Below are positions 57,960 through 64,000 of a stretch of 64,000 nt of DNA, piece after piece; the stretch's first letter is position 1, and each line of letters begins with the position of its first letter. The notes under the pieces are model-generated. The model was given only the letters and a program-made list of their open reading frames with translations, was not told the origin of the DNA and ran no database searches. The DNA comes from Nocardioides sp. Root140 (GTDB taxonomy: Bacteria; Actinomycetota; Actinomycetes; Propionibacteriales; Nocardioidaceae), in NCBI RefSeq assembly GCF_001426745.1, contig NZ_LMFI01000001.1:248001-312000 (forward strand), in the 5' to 3' direction. The translations under genes were made by a program, and so were the position numbers.

Positions 57960-59326
57960 CGGAGGTCGAGTCCCAGCAGCGCGTTCTCGAGGACCTCGGC
58001 CATCGCGGGGTGGATCCAGTACTGCCCGCGCGCCATGTCGCGTGCCCCCAGGCCGAAGGACAGCGCCTGGATCGCCGGCTGGATCAGGGTCGAGGCGTCC
58101 GGCCCCATGATGTGCGCGCCGAGCAGCAGGCCGGTGTCGCGGTCGGCGATCACCTTGCAGATGCCGGTGGTGTCCTCCATCGCCCAGCCGTACGCCGTGT
58201 CGCCGTACGCCCGCACGCTGGTGGAGACGCGGCGCCCGGCGTCGAGTGCCTCGGCCTCGGTGAGCCCCACGCCGGCCATCTGCGGGTGGCTGAAGATCGC
58301 CGACGGCACGAACCGGTGGTCGAAGGGCCTCAGGTCGTCGGGGTGGGCCAGGTTGTGCGCGATCGTGCGCGCCTCGTGGTTGGCCACGTGCTTGAGCTGG
58401 TACGGCGAGGAGATGTCGCCCAGCGCCCACACCCCGGGTGAGGTGGTGCGCCCGAACTCGTCGACCACGATGCGACCGTCGTCGTGGAGCTCGATGCCGG
58501 TACCGGCCAGGTCGAGACGGTCACTGTTGGGTCGACGACCGGTGGCGACCAGGAGCATCTCGGCCTCGAGGGTGGTGCCGTCGTCGAGGCCGAGCCGGAG
58601 CCCGCCGTCGTCCACCGACGCGGTCGTGACGGTGCGGCCCAGGTGGACGTTCCACTGCTTGGTGGCCAGCTCGGTGAACCCGGCGCTGATCTCGGCGTCG
58701 GTTCGGCGTACGAGGGCGTCGCCGCGCACCACGAGGGTGACCTCGACGCCCAGCGCGGAGAAGATGTGTGCGAACTCGGCGGCGATGAAGCCGCCGCCGA
58801 CGATGGTGAGGGTGCGCGGGAGCGTCTCGATGCGCATGATCGTGTCGCTGGTCTCGAAGGGCACCCCGGACTCCGCGATCTCGGTCGGGATGACCGGGCG
58901 TCCGCCGGCGGCGATCACGACCTGGTCGGCAGTGACCTCCTCGACGTGGTCGCCGAGGTCCACGGCGAGCGTGCGGTCACCGGTGAAGGTGGCGTGGCCC
59001 TCGAGGACCGTGGTGTTGGCGCCGTCGACGCGACCCTGGCGGGCTTCGGCGGAGTTCGGGTCGATGCGGCCGAAGATGCGGTCACGGATGTCGGCCCAGC
59101 GCACACCGTCCAGGGACGCGTCGATGCCGAACCGGCCCGCGTCGCGGATCCAGTTGGCGACGTCGGCGGTGTGCACGAACATCTTGGTCGGGATGCAGCC
59201 CACGTTGAGGCAGGTGCCGCCGAAGAGGTTCTCCTCGATGATCGCGAACTGCTTGTCGCGCAGCGAGCGGTTGGCGAGGAAGTTGCCGGAGCCGGCACCG
59301 ATGACGGCGATGTCGTAGCGAGCCAT
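57956..59326 (-). CDS. mtr: Mycothione reductase
   Basis: FAD- and NADPH-dependent disulfide reductase that regenerates mycothiol, the main thiol of actinobacteria. The 456-residue protein starts RYDIAVIGAGSGNFLANR, has the redox-active Cys39 and Cys44 in GGTCLNVGCIPTKM, the NADPH-binding GGGFIAAEFAHIFSALG and a C-terminal catalytic His in YWIHPAMAEVLENAL. The GSGN motif after the FAD Gly cluster separates mycothione reductase from glutathione and lipoamide reductases. ATG at 59326 with a TATGCT element 6 bases upstream. Confidence 0.93.
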   Translation of the reverse strand: MARYDIAVIGAGSGNFLANRSLRDKQFAIIEENLFGGTCLNVGCIPTKMFVHTADVANWIRDAGRFGIDASLDGVRWADIRDRIFGRIDPNSAEARQGRVDGANTTVLEGHATFTGDRTLAVDLGDHVEEVTADQVVIAAGGRPVIPTEIAESGVPFETSDTIMRIETLPRTLTIVGGGFIAAEFAHIFSALGVEVTLVVRGDALVRRTDAEISAGFTELATKQWNVHLGRTVTTASVDDGGLRLGLDDGTTLEAEMLLVATGRRPNSDRLDLAGTGIELHDDGRIVVDEFGRTTSPGVWALGDISSPYQLKHVANHEARTIAHNLAHPDDLRPFDHRFVPSAIFSHPQMAGVGLTEAEALDAGRRVSTSVRAYGDTAYGWAMEDTTGICKVIADRDTGLLLGAHIMGPDASTLIQPAIQALSFGLGARDMARGQYWIHPAMAEVLENALLGLDLR

Positions 59327-59332
59327 GGGCCC

Positions 59333-59338
59333 AGCATA
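59333..59338 (-). promoter_or_regulatory. Leaderless -10 element of mtr
   Basis: TATGCT on the minus strand, 6 bases before the ATG at 59326. Confidence 0.5.
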
Positions 59339-59343
59339 GGAGC

Positions 59344-59376
59344 GGGGCCATGGACCTGAATCCGGTCCATGGCCCC
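59344..59376 (-). terminator. Hairpin after the second ECF operon
   Basis: Arms ggggccatggacc (59344-59356) and ggtccatggcccc (59364-59376), perfect over 13 bases with a 7-base loop, 14 bases beyond the stop at 59391 on the minus strand. Confidence 0.75.
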
Positions 59377-59390
59377 GTCCGTCTCGAGCG

Positions 59391-60536
59391 TCAGGACTCG
59401 TAGGCGTTGCCCGCGATCTTGATCTCGCCCTTTCCGCTGGCCTGCTCGTCGGTGGTGCAGGACCCGGTACTGGCATCGCAGACGGTCACCTCGGTGCGGG
59501 TGACCTTGACCAGGTGGCCGTCGGGGGACCAGCCGAAGTCCCAGGGCTGCTGGTCGAACGAGACGTGCTCGCCGGTCGCCACGTCGTACACGTCGAAGCC
59601 CGGGTCGGCCGGACCCATCTGGCCGTTCTCGTCGAGCTCCTCCTCCGCGACGACCTTCAGGTAGCGGCCGTCGGGGGAGAGCTCACCGAAGTGGTGGCCC
59701 TCGGGCAGGTCGATCTGCAGGAGCCTCTCGCCGGAGGCCAGGTCGACGACCTCCATGCTGGTGCTGTAGTCCGTGGTCAGTGCGTGACCGCCGGTGGCCT
59801 CGGGCATGGTCGCCTTGTCGAGCCCCTCGGCGACGCTCGCCTCACCGGTTCCGAGGTCGATGGCCAGCGTGGCGTCGTCCATCCCGACGTACGCGGTGTC
59901 ACCGGCCAGTCCGACCGGCGGTGCCTCCCAGCCGCCCCAGCTGAACGAGCCCTCGAACGGGATGCGCTTCACCTCGGTGTTGGTGCTGATGTCGACGACC
60001 ACCAGTTCCCAGGCGCCCTGCTGGCCGTCGGCGTAGACCATCGTCTGGGTGTGCGGGTCGGTGGCCGGCACCCGGTCCCCGAGGTCGAGATCGAGCGGCT
60101 GCACGTCACCGGTGGGGGTGACCAGCGCGTAGTGAGAGGGCCCGGAGTCGTCGGTCCACGGCGTCTTGCCGGTGCGGACCACGACGCCCTCGGAGGTGTA
60201 GTAGAGCGCCTTCACCTTCTCCTCGAGCGTGATCGGTCCGTTGCCGGGGTCGCCGAAGTAGACGGTGCTGCCCACGGCGTACGCGCCGCCGCGCAGGTAG
60301 CGCTCGGTCGCGGAGACGGGAGCGTCGCTGGTGCGGTCACCGCCACCGGGACCGTCTGCCAGCAGGGCGGCACCGCCACCGATGACACCGAGCACGGCGG
60401 CCGCGGCGACCAGGCTCGTGGCTCGGCGACGACGCCGGATCGAACGGCCCTTGGCGAGCACCGGTCCGGTGGGAGCGGAGGGGATGTCGAGGAGGTCGGC
60501 CTCGTCGTGCAGCAGGTGTGAGAGTCGTTCAGTCAT
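59391..60536 (-). CDS. Membrane protein with propeller-like outside domain, paired with ECF sigma factor
   Basis: 381 residues: cytoplasmic head of about 38 residues ending in RRRRR, one transmembrane helix (about 41-60), and an outside domain of repeated blade-like segments (GDTAYVGMDDATLAIDLGTG, SMEVVDLASGERLLQIDL, PGFDVYDVATGEHVSFD), which suggests a beta-propeller. Two Cys near the end could form a disulfide. Overlaps the sigma gene by 8 bases, the same layout as at 49.9 kb. Likely a sensor or anti-sigma protein. Confidence 0.75.
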   Translation of the reverse strand: MTERLSHLLHDEADLLDIPSAPTGPVLAKGRSIRRRRRATSLVAAAAVLGVIGGGAALLADGPGGGDRTSDAPVSATERYLRGGAYAVGSTVYFGDPGNGPITLEEKVKALYYTSEGVVVRTGKTPWTDDSGPSHYALVTPTGDVQPLDLDLGDRVPATDPHTQTMVYADGQQGAWELVVVDISTNTEVKRIPFEGSFSWGGWEAPPVGLAGDTAYVGMDDATLAIDLGTGEASVAEGLDKATMPEATGGHALTTDYSTSMEVVDLASGERLLQIDLPEGHHFGELSPDGRYLKVVAEEELDENGQMGPADPGFDVYDVATGEHVSFDQQPWDFGWSPDGHLVKVTRTEVTVCDASTGSCTTDEQASGKGEIKIAGNAYES

Positions 60537-61047
60537 TGGAGGCTCCAGTGGTGAGCGGGATGACTGCGTCGCCGAGCAGGACGCGCAGCCGGGAGAGGGC
60601 GGCCGAGGTCTGGCTCTTGACCGTTCCCTCGGAGCAGTCGAGGATTCGCGCGGTCTCTGACACGGCGAGGTCCTCGTAGTAGCGCAGCACGATCACGGCC
60701 CGTTGGCCCTTGGGCAGGAGCTTCAACGCGTCCAGCACTGCCGGGCGGTGGGACGGGTCGGTCTCGGCGCCGGACTCGGGCAGTACGTCGGTCGGCACCT
60801 CGTTGCGCCAGCCCTTCTTGCGGAACCACGAGGCGGCGGTGTTCATCAGCGCCTTGCGGGCATAGCCGTGGGCCGCGTCCAGGGAGCGGACGTTGCGCCA
60901 TGACGCATAGGTGTTGGCGAGCGCCGTCTGGACCAGGTCCTCCGCGGTCGCGTGGTCGCCGATCAGCAGGTAGGCCGTGCGGTAGAGCCGCGGCCAGACG
61001 CCGTGCACGAACTCTGCGTAGTCCGCGTCGGATGGTGGTCGTGCCAT
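60529..61047 (-). CDS. SigE-family ECF sigma factor, second copy
   Basis: 172-residue ECF sigma factor, paralogue of the one at 49367. Region 2: [20 protein letters not shown] and the helix LANTYASW; region 4: [20 protein letters not shown]. The head ([17 protein letters not shown]) also parallels the first copy. ATG at 61047 with cgggagga before it; the longer frame to 61119 would cover the conserved promoter block. Followed by its membrane partner with an 8-base overlap. Divergent from gatC. Confidence 0.93.
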   Translation of the reverse strand: MARPPSDADYAEFVHGVWPRLYRTAYLLIGDHATAEDLVQTALANTYASWRNVRSLDAAHGYARKALMNTAASWFRKKGWRNEVPTDVLPESGAETDPSHRPAVLDALKLLPKGQRAVIVLRYYEDLAVSETARILDCSEGTVKSQTSAALSRLRVLLGDAVIPLTTGASND

Positions 61048-61065
61048 GTGTCCTCCCGAAGTGAT

Positions 61066-61092
61066 TGTCACCCCGCTAGACGCGGTGACCCG
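61066..61092 (-). promoter_or_regulatory. Conserved ECF operon promoter block, second copy
   Basis: On the minus strand, cgggtcaccgcg-tct-agc-ggggtgaca, ending 18 bases before the ATG at 61047; matches the block at 49322-49349. Confidence 0.55.
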
Positions 61093-61118
61093 GGATTCGG
61101 TTGGGAGTGGTTCGGCCA

Positions 61119-61124
61119 TAGGAT
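61119..61124 (+). promoter_or_regulatory. Leaderless promoter of gatCAB
   Basis: TAGGAT, 7 bases before the gatC ATG; TTCGGT (61096-61101) lies 17 bases upstream as a weak -35. Confidence 0.55.
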
Positions 61125-61131
61125 CGGGTCC

Positions 61132-61476
61132 ATGCCTGAGATTCCTGGATCGAGTAGCCCGCGAGGCACGAGTGGTCGTATCGAGATTTCACGTGACGAG
61201 GTCGCGCATCTTGCCGATCTCGCCCGGATCGACCTGTCCGACGCCGAGCTGGAGCACCTCGCACCGCAGCTGTCGGTGATCCTCGAGTCCGTTGCCTCCA
61301 TCGCCGAGGTCGCCGCCGACGAGATCCCGCCGACCTCCCACGCGCTGCCGCTGACCAACGTGTTCCGCGACGACGTCGTGACGCCCGGGCTGACCGCCGA
61401 GCAGGCGCTGGCCATGGCCCCGGCGTCCGAGGGGCAGCGCTTCTCGGTGCCGCGCATCCTGGGGGAGGAAGCATGA
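61132..61476 (+). CDS. gatC: Asp/Glu-tRNA amidotransferase subunit GatC
   Basis: Small subunit that wraps around GatA and holds GatB in the amidotransferase converting Glu-tRNA-Gln and Asp-tRNA-Asn. The 114-residue protein has [23 protein letters not shown] in register with the family and the C-terminal FRDDVV and QRFSVPRIL. The N-terminal 15 residues are an extension rich in Ser and Gly. ATG fixed by the leaderless promoter; overlaps gatA by four bases. Confidence 0.95.
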   Translation: MPEIPGSSSPRGTSGRIEISRDEVAHLADLARIDLSDAELEHLAPQLSVILESVASIAEVAADEIPPTSHALPLTNVFRDDVVTPGLTAEQALAMAPASEGQRFSVPRILGEEA

Positions 61477-63053
61477 CCGACTACCTCCGCGCCTCCGCCG
61501 CCGACCTGGTCGCCGCCCTCGAGGCCGGCGAGACCACGTCCGTCGCGCTGACCGAGCTGTTCCTCGACCGCATCGAGGCCGTCGACAGTGCGGTCCACGC
61601 GTTCCTCCACGTCGACCGTGAGGGAGCGCTGGCCCAGGCCGCCGCCTCCGACGCGCGTCGTGCCGCGGGCGCCCCGGCCTCGGTCCTCGACGGTGTGCCG
61701 ATCGCGGTCAAGGACGTGCTGGCCACCGAGGGCCTGCCCACGACCTGTGGCTCGAAGATCCTCGAGGGCTGGATCCCGCCGTACGACGCCACGGTGGTGA
61801 CCCGCCTCAAGGAGGCCGGCCTGCCGATCCTGGGCAAGACCAACATGGACGAGTTCGCGATGGGTTCGTCGACCGAGCACTCGGCGTACGGCCCGACGCG
61901 CAACCCGTGGGACCTCGACCGCATCCCCGGCGGCTCCGGCGGTGGCTCGGCCGCTGCGGTGGCCGCCTTCGAGGCGCCGCTGGCTATCGGCACCGACACC
62001 GGCGGCTCGATCCGCCAGCCCGGTGCGGTCACCGGCACCGTCGGCGTGAAGCCGACGTACGGCGGGGTGTCGCGCTACGGCCTCGTGGCGATGGCCAACT
62101 CACTCGACCAGGCCGGCCCGGTCTCGCGCACCGTGCTCGACTCTGCCCTGCTGCACGAGGTGATCGGCGGTCACGACCCGCGCGACTCCACCTCGATCAA
62201 GGAGCCGGTGGGTGCGCTCGCCGAGGCCGCCCGTCAGGGTGCGTCCGGAGACCTGAGTGGGCTCCGCGTCGGCGTCATCAAGGAGCTCGGAGGCGAGGGC
62301 TACCAGGCAGGCGTCGAGGCCAGCTTCCGGGAGTCGCTCGACCTGCTCGTCTCGGCCGGCGCCGAGCTGGTGGAGGTCTCCTGCCCGAGTTTCGTGCACG
62401 CCTTGGCGGCGTACTACCTGATCATGCCGTCGGAGGCGTCCTCCAACCTGGCGAAGTTCGACGCGATGCGTTACGGCCTGCGGGTCGTGCCCGACGGCGA
62501 CCCGTCGGCCGAGGACGTCATGCGCGCCTCGCGTGATGCCGGGTTCGGCGACGAGGTCAAGCGCCGCATCATCCTCGGCACCTACGCCCTGTCGAGCGGC
62601 TACTACGACGCCTACTACGGCCAGGCGCAGAAGGTGCGCACGCTGATCAGCCGCGACTTCGAGGCCGCGTTCGAGAAGGCCGACGTGCTGGTCTCGCCGA
62701 CCGCGCCGACCACGGCGTTCAAGCTGGGGGAGAAGCTCGACGACCCGCTGGCGATGTACCTCAACGACCTCGCCACGATCCCCGCCAACCTGGCCGGGGT
62801 CCCGGGCATCTCGCTGCCCAGCGGCCTGGCCTCCGAGGACGGCCTGCCCGCCGGGTTCCAGGTGCTGGCACCGGCCCTGGCCGACGACCGGCTCTACCGC
62901 GTGGGTGCTGCCCTCGAGACGTTGCTGGAGAAGAAGTGGGGCGGCCCGTTGCTGGCGCAGGCCCCCAGTCTCGACACGGGTCCCGGTGGTCGAGTAGGGC
63001 GCTCTGCGCCCGTATCGAGACCTCCCTACTCGACCACCGGAGAAATGGCATGA
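61473..63053 (+). CDS. gatA: Asp/Glu-tRNA amidotransferase subunit GatA
   Basis: Amidase subunit that releases ammonia from glutamine for tRNA amidation. The 526-residue protein has the complete amidase triad: Lys80 (AVKD), Ser155 ([10 protein letters not shown]) and Ser179 ([11 protein letters not shown]). The family normally ends near the phrase PLLAQAPSL; here about 29 further codons follow, most encoded by a palindromic repeat element (62983-63040). The stop overlaps gatB in ATGA fashion. The tail is probably an unstructured extension. Confidence 0.95.
   Translation: MTDYLRASAADLVAALEAGETTSVALTELFLDRIEAVDSAVHAFLHVDREGALAQAAASDARRAAGAPASVLDGVPIAVKDVLATEGLPTTCGSKILEGWIPPYDATVVTRLKEAGLPILGKTNMDEFAMGSSTEHSAYGPTRNPWDLDRIPGGSGGGSAAAVAAFEAPLAIGTDTGGSIRQPGAVTGTVGVKPTYGGVSRYGLVAMANSLDQAGPVSRTVLDSALLHEVIGGHDPRDSTSIKEPVGALAEAARQGASGDLSGLRVGVIKELGGEGYQAGVEASFRESLDLLVSAGAELVEVSCPSFVHALAAYYLIMPSEASSNLAKFDAMRYGLRVVPDGDPSAEDVMRASRDAGFGDEVKRRIILGTYALSSGYYDAYYGQAQKVRTLISRDFEAAFEKADVLVSPTAPTTAFKLGEKLDDPLAMYLNDLATIPANLAGVPGISLPSGLASEDGLPAGFQVLAPALADDRLYRVGAALETLLEKKWGGPLLAQAPSLDTGPGGRVGRSAPVSRPPYSTTGEMA
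62983..63040. repeat. REP-like palindromic element inside the 3' end of gatA
   Basis: Perfect 17-base arms ccggtggtcgagtaggg (62983-62999) and ccctactcgaccaccgg (63024-63040) around a 24-base centre with gcgctctgcgcc and gtatcgagacct. Sequences of this form (cgagtagg ... tatcgagac ... ctactcg) are dispersed repeats in many high-GC actinobacteria. Its right end also supplies the ccggaga that precedes the gatB start. Confidence 0.85.
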
Positions 63054-64000
63054 GCACCGACACGTTGCTGTCCTTCGAGGAGTCCCTCGAGAAGTTCGAC
63101 CCGGCGATGGGCCTCGAGGTCCACGTCGAGCTGAACACCAACACCAAGATGTTCTGCGGCTGCCCGGCCGTGTTCGGCGGAGAGCCCAACAGCCAGGTCT
63201 GCCCGACCTGCCTGGGCCTGCCCGGCGCGATGCCGGTGGTCAACGCCAAGGCCGTCGAGTCGGCGATGCGCATCGGCCTCGCGCTGAACTGCGAGATCGC
63301 CGAGTGGTGCCGCTTCGCGCGCAAGAACTACTTCTACCCGGACATGCCGAAGAACTTCCAGACCTCGCAGTACGACGAGCCGATCGCGTTCGAGGGCTAC
63401 CTCGACGTCGAGCTCGAGGGGGGCGAGATCGTGCGCGTCGAGATCGAGCGCGCCCACATGGAGGAGGACACCGGCAAGTCGCTGCACGTCGGTGGAGCCA
63501 CCGGGCGCATCCACGGCGCCGACCACTCGCTGGTCGACTACAACCGGGCCGGCATCCCCCTGATCGAGATCGTCACCAAGCCGATCATGGGCTCACGGGA
63601 GAAGGCCCCCGAGGTGGCCAAGGCGTACGTCGCGCAGCTGCGTGAGCTGATCGTGGCCCTGGGTGTCTCCGATGCCCGCATGGACCAGGGCTCGATCCGC
63701 GCCGACGTGAACCTGTCGCTGGCCCCGGTCGGCACCGGCTCGCTCGGCACCCGCACCGAGACGAAGAACGTGAACTCGCTGCGCTCGGTCGAGCGTGCGG
63801 TCCGCTACGAGATGCAGCGTCACGCCGCGATCCTCGACGGGGGTGGCTCGATCCTGCAGGAGACCCGGCACTGGCACGAGGACACCGGCGTCACGACCAG
63901 CGGTCGCCCGAAGTCCGACGCCGACGACTACCGCTACTTCCCCGAGCCCGACCTGGTGCCGGTGGCGCCGTCGCGTGAGTGGGTCGAGGAGCTCAAGGGC
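63050..64000 (+). CDS. gatB: Asp/Glu-tRNA amidotransferase subunit GatB (3' end missing)
   Basis: tRNA-binding and kinase-like subunit of the GatCAB complex. The 317 visible residues hold [19 protein letters not shown], the zinc-site Cys pairs (CGC and CPTCLGLPG), [15 protein letters not shown] and the family signature [11 protein letters not shown] and [13 protein letters not shown] at 63050 overlaps the gatA stop. The C-terminal tRNA-binding tail lies beyond the window. Confidence 0.97.
   Translation, partial: MSTDTLLSFEESLEKFDPAMGLEVHVELNTNTKMFCGCPAVFGGEPNSQVCPTCLGLPGAMPVVNAKAVESAMRIGLALNCEIAEWCRFARKNYFYPDMPKNFQTSQYDEPIAFEGYLDVELEGGEIVRVEIERAHMEEDTGKSLHVGGATGRIHGADHSLVDYNRAGIPLIEIVTKPIMGSREKAPEVAKAYVAQLRELIVALGVSDARMDQGSIRADVNLSLAPVGTGSLGTRTETKNVNSLRSVERAVRYEMQRHAAILDGGGSILQETRHWHEDTGVTTSGRPKSDADDYRYFPEPDLVPVAPSREWVEELKG

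Overview
The window is a high-GC chromosomal segment of an actinobacterium, most likely Nocardioidaceae (Nocardioides or a close relative). This rests on the actinobacterial gene neighbourhoods (clpX, valS, folC, DUF4233 gene, ndk; mreBCD, PBP2, rodA; TIGR03960, TIGR03936, rne/rng, rplU, rpmA, obgE, proB; cysteine desulfurase, mnmA; ligA, gatCAB), a mycothione reductase, many GTG starts and many leaderless promoters. No rRNA, tRNA, insertion sequence, prophage or CRISPR array was seen.

Layout. 1-8.2 kb: 3' part of clpX, a histidine-rich membrane-anchored protein, valS (minus), an acetyltransferase, folC, two small membrane proteins and ndk. 8.2-13.4 kb: a lipoprotein, an OmpR-type two-component system with a PepSY-domain target gene flanked by TTCAG direct repeats, a DUF937 protein and a YciI-like protein. 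13.7-19.4 kb: the rod-shape and elongation operon mreB-mreC-mreD-mrdA-rodA, closed by an array of 22-bp tandem repeats. 19.6-29.9 kb: a minus-strand signalling region with two NarL-type response regulators, a soluble histidine kinase, a 1053-aa MFS / cNMP-binding / patatin fusion and a 1282-aa tandem adenylyl cyclase-ATPase-TPR protein built like eukaryotic soluble adenylyl cyclase; one secreted protein lies between the last two on the plus strand. 30.1-38 kb: TIGR03960 radical SAM protein, then accessory genes (NTF2-like, MFS exporter, two Gln/Tyr/Gly-rich membrane proteins, winged-helix protein), then TIGR03936. 38-49.2 kb: RNase E/G, rplU, rpmA, obgE, proB, a nucleotidyltransferase, cysteine desulfurase, mnmA and a MetE-like protein. 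49.3-64 kb: an ECF sigma operon, a TetR/MFS efflux pair, an alpha/beta hydrolase, ligA, a CPT-like kinase, an SGNH lipoprotein, mycothione reductase, a second ECF sigma operon of the same design, and gatC-gatA-gatB (gatB cut by the window end).

How the genes work together. The housekeeping blocks serve translation (valS, gatCAB, mnmA with its sulfur donor, rplU/rpmA, obgE), cell elongation (mreBCD-mrdA-rodA), folate metabolism (folC) and DNA joining (ligA). The most unusual part is the 19.6-30 kb region, where a probable cAMP-forming enzyme lies next to a protein that joins a cyclic-nucleotide-binding domain to a transporter and a phospholipase, plus a dedicated two-component set; a shared second-messenger circuit is plausible but unproven. 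The intergenic DNA is rich in long hairpins and short tandem repeats; one repeat element supplies the C-terminal codons of gatA and another the stop codon of an MFS gene.
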